This document shows positions 7,073 to 15,166 of a stretch of 64,000 bases of DNA, piece after piece. The stretch spans positions 252,860 to 316,859 of the forward strand of contig NZ_LMIK01000006.1 in NCBI RefSeq assembly GCF_001428685.1, written 5' to 3'. Below the pieces are notes generated by a model that searched no databases, was not told the DNA's origin, and saw only the letters and a program-made list of their open reading frames with translations. The DNA is from Lysobacter sp. Root76 (lineage in GTDB: Bacteria; Pseudomonadota; Gammaproteobacteria; Xanthomonadales; Xanthomonadaceae). A program made the position numbers and the translations under genes. Within the stretch, counting starts at the first letter, position 1; each line of letters begins with the position of its first letter.

Positions 7073-9610
7073 GTGAGCAGTACGGAACCTCCGGCGTCGG
7101 AGCGGCCCTCACCCCAACCCTCTCCCGCAGGCGGGAGAGGGGGCCTAGGCGCGTGCAAGCGCTGGTGGCGTCGCTTGGCTGGAGGGAAGTCGGATTCGGC
7201 AACCGCAACGGCAACGGCAGCGGCAGCGGCAGCGGCAACGGTAGCGGCAACGGTAGCGACAGCGCCGCCAAAACCGCGCCGCTTCGGCCTGAAGCTGCTG
7301 CTCGCCGCGCTGCTGTTCGCCACCTCGGCGATGCTGTTGGATCTGGCGTTCCCGCTGCCTTTGCCGCGCGACGGCCAGGCCGGCGCGGTCGTGGTCGCCG
7401 CCGACGGCACGCCCTTGCGCGCGTTCGCCGACCGCGGCGGCATCTGGCGTTATCCGGTGTCCATCGAGCAGGTCTCGCCGCTGTACCTGCAGGCGCTGCT
7501 GAACTACGAGGACCGCTGGTTCTGGAAACACCCGGGCGTCAATCCCTACGCCTTGCTGCGCGCGGGCGGGCAATGGTTGGGCAGCGGCCGGGTGGTGTCC
7601 GGCGGTTCGACCCTGACCATGCAGGTCGCGCGCATCCTCGACCCGCATACGCGCACGCCCTGGGGCAAGTTCAAGCAGCTGCTGCGCGCCGTGCAGCTGG
7701 AAGCGCATCTGTCCAAGCGCGAGATCCTGAGCCTGTACCTCAACCGCGCGCCGTTCGGCGGTACGGTCGAAGGCGTGGAGGCGGCGAGCTGGGCCTACCT
7801 GGGCAAGCCGTCGTCGCGCCTGTCGCATGCCGAGGCCGCCTTGCTGGCGGTGTTGCCGCAGGCGCCGAGCCGGCTGCGGCCGGATCGCGAGCCCGAGCGT
7901 GCGCGGGTCGCGCGCGACAAGGTGCTCGCGCGCATGGCCGAGCTCAAGGTGTGGTCGCGCGCCCTGGTCGCGGACGCGCGCATCGAGCCGGTGGTCGCAC
8001 GTTCGCTGCAGCCGCCACAGCATGCGCCGCTGCTGGCGCAGCGACTGCGCTTCGAGCAGCCCAAGGCCGCGCGGTTGCAGTCGACGATCGACATAGAACT
8101 ACAGCGCACCTTGGAAGACCGCGTCGCGGCCTATTTCTCGAACCTGCCCGAACGCACCTCGGCGGCCTTGCTGGTGATCGACAACGCCAGCCTGGAAGCG
8201 CGCGCCTACGTCGGTTCGGCGACCTTCGCCGACGTCGCGCGCCTGGGCCACGTCGACATGGTCAAGGCCTGGCGTTCGCCGGGTTCGACGCTCAAGCCGT
8301 TCCTGTACGGGCTGGCCCTGGACGATGGCCTGATCCATTCCGAGAGCCTGTTGGTGGATGCGCCGCAGGCGTTCGGCGACTACCGGCCGGGCAACTTCGA
8401 TGCGACCTTCAATGGTCCGGTCGGCGCCGCCGAGGCGCTGCGTCTGTCGCTCAATGTGCCGGCGGTCGATCTGCTCGACCGGGTCGGACCCAGCCGATTT
8501 TCGGCGCGGCTCGCGCATGCCGGCATCGAACTGCACTGGCCGCGCGGCGCGACCCCGAATTTGTCGATGATCCTCGGCGGCACCGGTGCGCGCCTGGAGG
8601 ATCTGGTCGGCGCCTACGCGGCCTTGAATCGCGAGGGCCTGGCCGGGCGGGTGCGTTATCGCCCCGATGCACCGGTATTGGAGCGGCGTCTGCTGTCGCC
8701 GGGCGCGGCCTGGATCGTGCGCGAGATCCTCGAAGCCAATCCGCGTCCGGGCAGCATCGCCGATACCTTCGACACCTCCGGGCGCCCGCGCGTGGCCTGG
8801 AAGACCGGCACCAGCTACGGTTTCCGCGATGCCTGGGCCTTGGGCGGCACGCGCCGTTACACGGTCGGCGTCTGGGTCGGCCGTCCCGACGGCACGCCGC
8901 TGCCCGGCCAGTACGGCGCGGTCACCGCCTTGCCGCTGCTGTTCGAAGTGGTCGATAGCCTGCCGCGCCAACGCGGCGACGGTGCGCTGCGGCCGCCGCC
9001 GGCCAACGTCGAACACATCGACGTGTGCTGGCCGCTGGGCCTGCCGCCGGACCCGCAGGCGCCGCAGCTGTGCCAGAAAAAGCTGCAGGCCTGGACCCTG
9101 GACGCCTCGGTACCGCCGACTTTCGCCGAACGCGACGCGCGCCTTTGGAATGCGGGCGTGGAGCGCTTCGAGGTTGATGCGCGCAGCGGCTTGCGCCTGT
9201 CCGCCGATTGCTCCGCGGCGCATCAGCGTCGCAGCGCCCAGATCGCGCGTTGGCCGGCGCTGGCCTCGCCCTGGCTGGCGGCGGAAACCCGGCGCGCCTC
9301 ACGTCTGCCGGCGCTGGCGCCGGACTGCGAAGGCGACGGCCGCGACGCCAGCGAAGAGCTGCGCATCGAGGGCCTGGCCGACCTGGCGACCATCGCGCGC
9401 GCGCCCGGCAGCGTGCATCCGCTGCGCCTGTCCTTGCGCGCGATCGGCAGCGCGACCCGGATCCGATGGCTGCTCGATGGGCGCCTGATCGGCGAGACCG
9501 ACGGCGACGCCAGCTTCGCCCACGATTTCGCCGAGCCCGGCGACCACCAGCTCACCGCGTTGGCCGACAGCGGCGCCTGGTCGCGGGTGCGGTTCCGGGT
9601 ATTGCGCTGA
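7073..9610 (+). CDS. pbpC: Penicillin-binding protein 1C (transglycosylase/transpeptidase)
   Basis: 845 residues from GTG 7073. Membrane helix at about 71-93; GT51 glycosyltransferase domain with catalytic Glu E146 in EDRWFWKHPG and the following GGSTLTMQ motif; transpeptidase motifs S405-T-L-K408, SLN in the middle, and K577-T-G; then a BiPBP C-terminal domain. It polymerises and cross-links peptidoglycan at the inner membrane. Paired with yfhM as in Escherichia coli. Start is uncertain: residues 11-23 come from an intergenic repeat and residues 43-64 from a hexanucleotide tract, and the ribosome binding site before GTG 7073 is poor. TTG 7175 is an alternative. Catalytic domains are unaffected. 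Confidence 0.93.
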   Translation: MSSTEPPASERPSPQPSPAGGRGGLGACKRWWRRLAGGKSDSATATATAAAAAAATVAATVATAPPKPRRFGLKLLLAALLFATSAMLLDLAFPLPLPRDGQAGAVVVAADGTPLRAFADRGGIWRYPVSIEQVSPLYLQALLNYEDRWFWKHPGVNPYALLRAGGQWLGSGRVVSGGSTLTMQVARILDPHTRTPWGKFKQLLRAVQLEAHLSKREILSLYLNRAPFGGTVEGVEAASWAYLGKPSSRLSHAEAALLAVLPQAPSRLRPDREPERARVARDKVLARMAELKVWSRALVADARIEPVVARSLQPPQHAPLLAQRLRFEQPKAARLQSTIDIELQRTLEDRVAAYFSNLPERTSAALLVIDNASLEARAYVGSATFADVARLGHVDMVKAWRSPGSTLKPFLYGLALDDGLIHSESLLVDAPQAFGDYRPGNFDATFNGPVGAAEALRLSLNVPAVDLLDRVGPSRFSARLAHAGIELHWPRGATPNLSMILGGTGARLEDLVGAYAALNREGLAGRVRYRPDAPVLERRLLSPGAAWIVREILEANPRPGSIADTFDTSGRPRVAWKTGTSYGFRDAWALGGTRRYTVGVWVGRPDGTPLPGQYGAVTALPLLFEVVDSLPRQRGDGALRPPPANVEHIDVCWPLGLPPDPQAPQLCQKKLQAWTLDASVPPTFAERDARLWNAGVERFEVDARSGLRLSADCSAAHQRRSAQIARWPALASPWLAAETRRASRLPALAPDCEGDGRDASEELRIEGLADLATIARAPGSVHPLRLSLRAIGSATRIRWLLDGRLIGETDGDASFAHDFAEPGDHQLTALADSGAWSRVRFRVLR
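7104..7141. repeat. 38-bp palindromic repeat, inverted copy 2 inside pbpC 5' end
   Basis: Reverse complement of 6941-6978 with 37 of 38 positions identical by eye. It lies inside the pbpC reading frame if the GTG at 7073 is used, where it is read as PSPQPSPAGGRG. A shorter related hairpin is at 53916-53943. Confidence 0.8.
7199..7264 (+). repeat. Hexanucleotide tandem tract GCAACG/GCAGCG
   Basis: Eleven degenerate hexamers (GCAACG, GCAGCG, GTAGCG) in the pbpC frame encode an Ala-Thr-Val linker just before the membrane helix. Because the unit is 6 bases, slippage would change linker length without a frameshift. Confidence 0.75.
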
Positions 9611-9618
9611 GGCGCAGC

Positions 9619-10260
9619 TCAGTCGTCGGAGCGCGACACGCGCCGGCGATGCTCGTCCAACGACACGACCTTGCCGCGTTCGCCGCCAACGGGCCGCTTT
9701 TTCTTGGCCGGCGCTCGCGAGCGCGGGCGCGTACGCCAACGTTCGCCCAGCCACGGCAGCACACGCCAGGCGCGGGCGCCGTCCAGCGGCGCGATCGGCA
9801 ACAGATTGAGCACCATCAGCAACAGGTTGAACGGTCCCCAGGCGACGACGATCGCGGTTTGCACCGACGCCACCGGACCGGGCGGGAAGGGCAGCAGCCC
9901 GATCAGCATCGCCAGCACGAACAGCAGCGCCTGCGCGCCGATACCGCCCCAGGCAACGGCGATGTCCTGACCCGAGGTGCGCGCCGCCTCGTGCTGGCAC
10001 ACGCCATGCATCGGATAGATCAGCAGTCGGTGCACGTACAGGCGGTTGCGGCGCGCGACCCAGGCATGCCCGGCTTCGTGGGCGACGATCAGCAGCACAT
10101 AGGCGAGTGCGCCGACCAGGCCGGCGACCGAGAAGCGCTTCAGCGCCAGGATCAGCACCGCCATCAACAACACGCTCCAGTGGAACACCACGGGCGCGCC
10201 GAACAGGCGGAAGGGGGCGAACTCGCGTGGCAGGCGGAACATGCGGCGGGGACCCGGCAA
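9619..10260 (-). CDS. M50-family site-2-protease-like membrane metalloprotease
   Basis: 213 residues with about five hydrophobic segments. Zinc-binding HEAGH at 61-65 lies in a membrane helix (VLLIVAHEAGHAWVARR), and the second M50 motif N-LLPIAPLDG has D160. It is convergent with pbpC, the two stop codons lying 8 bases apart. The C-terminal tail (175-213) is basic and cytosolic. The family cleaves transmembrane substrates such as anti-sigma factors; the partner is unknown here. Start could also be the internal Met at 10242. Confidence 0.8.
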   Translation of the reverse strand: MPGPRRMFRLPREFAPFRLFGAPVVFHWSVLLMAVLILALKRFSVAGLVGALAYVLLIVAHEAGHAWVARRNRLYVHRLLIYPMHGVCQHEAARTSGQDIAVAWGGIGAQALLFVLAMLIGLLPFPPGPVASVQTAIVVAWGPFNLLLMVLNLLPIAPLDGARAWRVLPWLGERWRTRPRSRAPAKKKRPVGGERGKVVSLDEHRRRVSRSDD

Positions 10261-10389
10261 GGTAGGCCGCGAGTCTAACAGCGGCCATCGCGAGGCCGGC
10301 CCGCTGCGCCAGGCCCCGACGTCCTACGTTCCTCCGCCCAATGCGACGCGGTCACACTTCGCGTCGCCGCGCGGCCGCTAGGCCTTCGC

Positions 10390-11016
10390 TCAGCCGCCGG
10401 TCCAGCCGTCGAGCAGGTCGGCCAGCTCGTCGGCGTGTTCTTCTTCCTGGGCCAGGATCTCTTCCATCAAGCGGCGAGTGGTGGTGTCGCGCTCGCCGAG
10501 GTAGTCGATGATCGCGCGGTAGCTGTCGATGGCGATGCGTTCGGCGACCAGGTCTTCTTTGACCATGTCGCGCAGGTCGGTGCCTTCGACGTATTCGGCA
10601 TGGGCGCGGCCGGACAGCACGTCGGGATTGAGGTCGGGCGCGCCGCCCAACTGCACGATGCGTTCGGCGATGCGGTCGGCGTGGGCCTGTTCCTCGTTGG
10701 CGTGCTCGAGGAATTCGCCCTTGACCGCGTCGGCCATCAGGCCGCTGGCCATGAAATAGTGGCGCTTGTAGCGCAGCACGCAGACGATCTCGGTCGCCAG
10801 GGCTTCGTTGAGCAGCTTGATCACGGTGCCGCGATCGGCGGTGTAGCTGTCGGTGATCGCGCCGTCCTCGATGTGTTGACGGGCGCGGGCGCGGATGGCC
10901 TTGATGTCGGCGATCATCGCCGTTTCGGGTTTGCGCGCGGGCTGGCCGGAGGGATTTGCCGCGGTCGCGGCGCGTGCGGGCTTGCGGATGGGCTTGTCGT
11001 CGGGCTTGGCGCTCAT
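10390..11016 (-). CDS. Ferritin-like (bacterioferritin-type) di-iron protein
   Basis: 208 residues. Start 11016 is fixed by an AGGAGG seven bases upstream. After a Lys/Pro-rich N-terminal tail (1-35), a four-helix bundle carries a full di-iron ligand set: E76, E109-x-x-H112, E159, E191-x-x-H194. This matches the bacterioferritin/rubrerythrin-type pattern; no haem or rubredoxin site is seen. Likely role: iron storage or peroxide-consuming ferroxidase. The adjacent peroxiredoxin gene on the same strand supports an oxidative-stress context. The basic tail might bind DNA as in some Dps proteins, but this is inference. Confidence 0.8.
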   Translation of the reverse strand: MSAKPDDKPIRKPARAATAANPSGQPARKPETAMIADIKAIRARARQHIEDGAITDSYTADRGTVIKLLNEALATEIVCVLRYKRHYFMASGLMADAVKGEFLEHANEEQAHADRIAERIVQLGGAPDLNPDVLSGRAHAEYVEGTDLRDMVKEDLVAERIAIDSYRAIIDYLGERDTTTRRLMEEILAQEEEHADELADLLDGWTGG

Positions 11017-11102
11017 GTCGACCTCCTGGCGGGTCGCTGGGGGCAGTGCCCCCAACGATGCCTAGCGGTCGGTGACGGCGATGTCGGCGCCGTCGCCCGC
11101 AT

Positions 11103-11579
11103 TCAGACCAGCGACAGCATGTGCTCGGCCGAGGACACGCGGTATTCGCCCGGCGCTTCCACTTCCAGCTGCGAGACCACGCCGTCTTCGGCGTAGAGCG
11201 CGAAGCGCTTGGCGCGCGTGCCCATGCCGTAGGCGCTGGCATCGAGTTCCAGGCCGAGCGCGCGGGTGAAATCGCCGTTGCCGTCGGCGAGCATCAGCAA
11301 GCCGTCGGGCACGTTCTGGCTCTGGCCCCAGGCCTGCATCACGAACGGGTCGTTGACCGCCATGCAGGCGACCTCGATGCCCTTGCTGCGGAATTCGTCG
11401 AAATGGGCGACGAAGCCGGGCAGGTGCTTTTCCGAGCAGGTCGGCGTGAATGCGCCGGGCACGGCGAACAGGACCACCTTGCGGCCGTCGAACAGGGCGT
11501 TGGTGTCGAGGGTCTCGACGCCTTCGCGGATGCGTTGCAGGGTGACTTCGGGCAGGCGGTCGCCGACCTGGATGCTCAT
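11103..11579 (-). CDS. Peroxiredoxin, Prx5/AhpC-TSA type
   Basis: 158 residues; start 11579 follows GGAGATATCCC. The peroxidatic cysteine is C48 in PGAFTPTCSEKH, the Prx5-subfamily signature. A second cysteine (C72) lies in the core rather than at the usual Prx5 resolving position, so turnover probably uses an external thiol (glutathione or glutaredoxin). Reduces H2O2 and organic hydroperoxides in the cytosol. Directly upstream of the ferritin-like gene (86 bases apart) and divergent from cbpA. Confidence 0.9.
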   Translation of the reverse strand: MSIQVGDRLPEVTLQRIREGVETLDTNALFDGRKVVLFAVPGAFTPTCSEKHLPGFVAHFDEFRSKGIEVACMAVNDPFVMQAWGQSQNVPDGLLMLADGNGDFTRALGLELDASAYGMGTRAKRFALYAEDGVVSQLEVEAPGEYRVSSAEHMLSLV

Positions 11580-11778
11580 GGGATATCTCCGGTTTGGGGG
11601 GCAGTCTGATCGGCGCGCGCGTAATGTGGCGTCAAGACCGTCGTACGCTGCATTGTGCGCGCAAGGATTGAAAAGCGCAGGCGCAGCGGCCATTTCAGCC
11701 CGGTCTTCCCGCGCGGCCGCGCGACGCCTACCCTGTGGGCCGGTGCGGTCGCGCACCCGCAAGTCTGAGGGCGCTGCA

Positions 11779-12699
11779 ATGCAATTCAAGGATTACTACG
11801 AAGCCCTGGGTGTGGAGCCCAGCGCCGGCGAAGCCGAAATCAAGACCGCGTACCGGCGCCTGGCGCGCAAGTACCACCCGGACGTCAGCAAGGAGGCGGG
11901 CGCCGAGGACAAGTTCAAGGCCATCAACGAGGCCTACGAAGCGCTGCGCGACCCGCAGAAGCGCAGCGCCTACGACCAGCTGCGCGCGCGCGGCTACCGC
12001 CCCGGCGACGAGGTTCAGCCGCCTCCGGGCGGCTTCGGCGGCGGTTACGGCGGCGCCGACTTCGACGAAATCTTCGCCGGCGGCGGCGCGGGCGGCGGTT
12101 TCAGCGATTTCTTCGAGAGTCTGTTCGGGCGCGGTCGCGGCCCGGCCGGCTTCGGCGGCCAGCCCGGGCGGGCGCCGCCGCGCGGCGACACCCGCGCCAA
12201 GCTCGCGGTCGCGCTGGAGACCATCTACGAAGGCGGTTCGGTGCGTATCTCGGTCAACGACCGCATCCTGGAGGTCCGCATACCCAAGGGCATCCGCCCG
12301 GGCCAGTTGATCCGCCTGGCCGGCCAAGGCGGACGCGGTCGCGACGGGCAGGGCGGCCCGCAGGGCGATCTGCTGCTGGAGATCGAGTACGCCGCGCATC
12401 CGCAGTTCGAAGTCGACGGCCGCAACGTGATCCACGTGCTGCCGCTGGCGCCGTGGGAAGCCGCCCTGGGCGCGACCATCAGCGTGCCGACCCTGGGCGG
12501 CGCGGTCGAACTGAAGATTCCGCCGAACTCGGAAGCCGGGCGCAAGCTGCGCCTGCGCGGCCGCGGCCTGCCGGGCACGCCGCAGGGCGATCAGATCGTC
12601 GAACTGGAAGTGCTGGCGCCGCGTGCGCACACCGACGAGCAGCGCGAAGCCTACGAGCGCATGCGCGACGTGTTCGGCGACGATTGGCGACGGGCCTGA
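11779..12699 (+). CDS. cbpA: DnaJ-class co-chaperone CbpA-like
   Basis: 306 residues. J-domain at 1-70 with HPD at 33-35; a Gly/Phe-rich linker at about 80-130; a two-lobed DnaJ C-terminal substrate domain from about 135. The four CxxCxGxG zinc repeats of DnaJ are absent, which places it with CbpA. It stimulates DnaK ATPase and may bind curved DNA. Start at ATG 11779. Transcribed divergently from the peroxiredoxin across about 200 bases. Confidence 0.92.
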   Translation: MQFKDYYEALGVEPSAGEAEIKTAYRRLARKYHPDVSKEAGAEDKFKAINEAYEALRDPQKRSAYDQLRARGYRPGDEVQPPPGGFGGGYGGADFDEIFAGGGAGGGFSDFFESLFGRGRGPAGFGGQPGRAPPRGDTRAKLAVALETIYEGGSVRISVNDRILEVRIPKGIRPGQLIRLAGQGGRGRDGQGGPQGDLLLEIEYAAHPQFEVDGRNVIHVLPLAPWEAALGATISVPTLGGAVELKIPPNSEAGRKLRLRGRGLPGTPQGDQIVELEVLAPRAHTDEQREAYERMRDVFGDDWRRA

Positions 12700-12768
12700 G
12701 CGCAGACGCGATTGCGCCATGGCGTGCGGCGAGCCGCATCGGGTTCATGCGGCCCTGCCGTAGGGTGT

Positions 12769-12843
12769 GGTGAGCCGCAGGCGAACCGCACCGGCGTCGG
12801 GTTCCGGCTTGCGCCAGGCGATGCGGTTCGCCTGCGGCTCACC
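12769..12843. repeat. Perfect 22-bp inverted repeat after cbpA
   Basis: Arms 12769-12790 and 12822-12843 are exact reverse complements, beginning GGTGAGCCGCAGGCGAACC on the left, with 31 bases between. A degenerate partial relative (GCGGCGAGCCGCATCGGGTT) lies at 12727-12746. It occupies the convergent gap between cbpA and pilH and could end both transcripts; the shape also fits a REP-type element. Confidence 0.75.
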
Positions 12844-12965
12844 GCAGCCTATGTGGCGGGCTAAGCGACGAGCGGGTGTCGTAGCGACGGTTGCGGCTTA
12901 CCTCGCTCCCACAGCGCATCGCTGCCGCGGTGCGCGGCAGGCCCATAACAACGCGGGTAGCTCGA

Positions 12966-13331
12966 TCAGCCCGGCAGCAGCTGGGCGATGATCTCGGACA
13001 GGTCGGTCTCGCTGAAGGGCTTGGTGATGTAGGCCTTGGCGCCCTGGCGCATGCCCCAGACCCGGTCGGTGTCCAGGTCCTTGGTGGTCACCAGCACGAT
13101 CGGGATGTGCTTGGTGCTGGCCTCGCGGCAGATCGAACGCGTGGCCTGGAAGCCGTTGAGGTTCGGCATCACCACGTCCATCAGGATCAGGTCGGGGATT
13201 TCGCGCTTGGCGGCTTCGACCCCCGCTGCTCCGTCTTCGGCGGTCAGGGCTTCATGCCCCAGCTTCTCGACGATGCGGCGGATGCCCATCAGCTGGGACG
13301 GTGAATCGTCGACGATCAGAATACGCGCCAT
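12966..13331 (-). CDS. pilH: PilH-like single-domain response regulator
   Basis: 121 residues, receiver domain only. Acidic pocket D8-D9, phosphoacceptor D52 (LILMDVVMPNLNG), T82/T83 and K104 are all present. The start MARILIVDDS and the stretch GFQATR...VTTKDLDTDRVWGMRQGAKAY closely match PilH of the Pil-Chp twitching-motility system (from memory of the family). ATG 13331 follows GGGGGAAACAC. No pilG or chpA is nearby, so here it is an isolated locus. It should act as CheY-like output or phosphate sink for type IV pilus control. Confidence 0.85.
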   Translation of the reverse strand: MARILIVDDSPSQLMGIRRIVEKLGHEALTAEDGAAGVEAAKREIPDLILMDVVMPNLNGFQATRSICREASTKHIPIVLVTTKDLDTDRVWGMRQGAKAYITKPFSETDLSEIIAQLLPG

Positions 13332-13388
13332 GTGTTTCCCCCGGAATTGCGTCGATTGTAGCGATGCGCGCTTACGCCGCAATGCCAA

Positions 13389-14384
13389 CTAGATCACGAC
13401 CAGCGTCCGGCCCAGGGAACCCCCGGCCAGCATGCCCGGGAATACCTGGGGCAGCTCCGCCAGCCCGACTTCACGGGTGCATATGCGGTCGAGGTGCGCC
13501 GGTTTCCAGTCGCTGCCCAGATGCCGCCAGACTTCGTCACGTACCTGGCGCGCGGTGCCGGCCGAGGCTACGCCCAGCAGGGACACGCCGCGGATGATGA
13601 ATGGCATCACCGTGGTATCCAGCGCAGGGCTGGCGGCCAGGCCGGCGCTGGCGACGTTGCCGTAAGGCGCCGTCTGCGCGAGCAGGCTGGCCAGCATCGG
13701 CCCGCCGACGTTGTCCAGGCCGCCGCCGAAGCGCGCGGATTCCATCGGCCGCCCCGCCGCCAGGGCGGCGCGGTCCAGCACCTGGCTGGCGCCGATCGAG
13801 GTCAGGTAATCGGCCTGGTCGGCCTTGCCGCTGATCGCATGCACCTCGTAGCCGGCGCGGCTGAAGATGTCGATCGCCAGCGAGCCGACGCCGCCGGTCG
13901 CGCCGGTCACCGCCAGCGGGCCGTGTTCCGGCGTCTGGCGGTTGTCGTGCATGCGATGCAGTGCCAGCGCGGCGGTGAAGCCGGCCGTGCCCAGGATCAT
14001 GCTCTCGCGCAGGCTCAGGCCGGCGGGCAGGGGAATCGCCCACTGCGCCTCCAGGCGCGCGTATTCGGAGTAACCGCCGTCGCGGGTTTCGCTCAGCCCG
14101 CAGCCGGTGACCAGCACCGCATCGCCTTCGCGGAACGCGCCGTCGGTCGAGGCGACCACGTGGCCGGCGACGTCGATGCCGCCGACCAGCGGGAAGCGGC
14201 GCAGGATCTTGCCTTCGCCGGTGCCGGCCAGCGCGTCCTTGAAGTTGATGGACGAGTAGGCGGTCTTGATCACGATCTCGCCCGGGGCGAGATCGTCGAG
14301 CGAAATCCGCTCCACGCCGCTGCGGTAGCCGTCGGCGTCGTTGTGGATGCGGAAGGCGTTGAACGAGGAGGCGGGAACGCTCAT
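13389..14384 (-). CDS. YhdH/AcuI-type NADPH quinone/acryloyl-CoA oxidoreductase (MDR family)
   Basis: 331 residues from ATG 14384. GroES-like N-terminal domain with SSINFKDALAGTGEGKILRRFP, then a Rossmann domain with TGATGGVGSLA, no structural-zinc cysteine cluster. The N-terminal signature is typical of the YhdH/YhfP group, of which AcuI reduces acryloyl-CoA to propionyl-CoA with NADPH. The physiological substrate here is not determined by sequence. Stop codon lies 57 bases upstream of pilH on the same strand, so co-transcription is possible. Confidence 0.85.
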   Translation of the reverse strand: MSVPASSFNAFRIHNDADGYRSGVERISLDDLAPGEIVIKTAYSSINFKDALAGTGEGKILRRFPLVGGIDVAGHVVASTDGAFREGDAVLVTGCGLSETRDGGYSEYARLEAQWAIPLPAGLSLRESMILGTAGFTAALALHRMHDNRQTPEHGPLAVTGATGGVGSLAIDIFSRAGYEVHAISGKADQADYLTSIGASQVLDRAALAAGRPMESARFGGGLDNVGGPMLASLLAQTAPYGNVASAGLAASPALDTTVMPFIIRGVSLLGVASAGTARQVRDEVWRHLGSDWKPAHLDRICTREVGLAELPQVFPGMLAGGSLGRTLVVI

Positions 14385-14528
14385 GGCAGGGCTCGTCGGA
14401 CTAGCGTTCCATGATAGCCGACCGGCCTGGAGCGCCGTCGCGTTCGGCATCGAGCGCAAACCGTGCAGGCGACGTGCCGCGAATGTCGTCGAGAGTCCGG
14501 CGCACGGTCGCGCGCGAAGTGTCGCGTG

Positions 14529-15137
14529 CTACTGCGTGCGGCAGCGCTCCGGCGGCGACAGGCGCGGATCGGCCGGGTCGCCGGGCGCTTCGAGTTCGGC
14601 GCTCCAATAAGCGGCGCAACTGGCCGTATCGATCAGCTCGACGGTTTCGCAGAAAACGTCCGGCACCCAGCGCGCCGGTTTGCCCGGCGCCGCAACGGCC
14701 GGCAGCGCGCCAGGGTGCTTGCGGTCGCGCAGGCAGGCGGCGACGTTCTGGGAGACCGAGCGCGTGCCATGGCGATCGGTGATGGTGAGCACCGTGACCT
14801 GCCCGTCGCTGACTCCGGCGCTGTAGACCGGTTCGAGTTCGGCGTAGGCCTGGGAGAAGATCAGATCGAACATCGCGCGGCGATGCGGATAGGCCAGCGA
14901 GTACTGTCTGAGTACCTCGCCATCCTCGTTTCGGTCTGGATGCCGGCCGGTTCGATCGCGGCCGACGAACACCAGGTTGCCACCAGGGCCGATATGGACC
15001 TCATAGGGCGCGCACAGACCGAGGCAGCCGCTGCGCTTGAGCACGACATGGGTGTCGTCGCGGAACTCGGGCTCGACCGGTTCGGCGGGCTGACAGGCGC
15101 ACAAGCCGAGCAACAACGGCACCACGGTCGCGCGCAT
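14529..15137 (-). CDS. DUF6438-like lipoprotein of unknown function
   Basis: 202 residues; ATG 15137 sits nine bases after AAGGAG. Short lipoprotein signal MRATVVPLLLGLCAC with the acylated Cys at 13 or 15. The stretch LKRSGCLGLCAPYEVHI resembles the DUF6438 signature (R-x-x-C-x-G-x-C-P-x-Y) and is followed by a Gly-rich strand. Several further cysteines suggest disulfides, consistent with a periplasmic location. It lies 29 bases downstream of the LOG-family gene, so probably co-transcribed. No function assigned. Confidence 0.65.
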   Translation of the reverse strand: MRATVVPLLLGLCACQPAEPVEPEFRDDTHVVLKRSGCLGLCAPYEVHIGPGGNLVFVGRDRTGRHPDRNEDGEVLRQYSLAYPHRRAMFDLIFSQAYAELEPVYSAGVSDGQVTVLTITDRHGTRSVSQNVAACLRDRKHPGALPAVAAPGKPARWVPDVFCETVELIDTASCAAYWSAELEAPGDPADPRLSPPERCRTQ

Positions 15138-15166
15138 CGTCCAATCTCCTTCTGGATCGATGCAGC

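Noticed and set aside
1897-7443. Very long minus-strand open frame opposite yfhM
   Set aside because: It lies antisense to an unmistakable alpha-2-macroglobulin gene and has low-complexity Arg/His/Ala composition, as expected of a shadow frame in GC-rich DNA.
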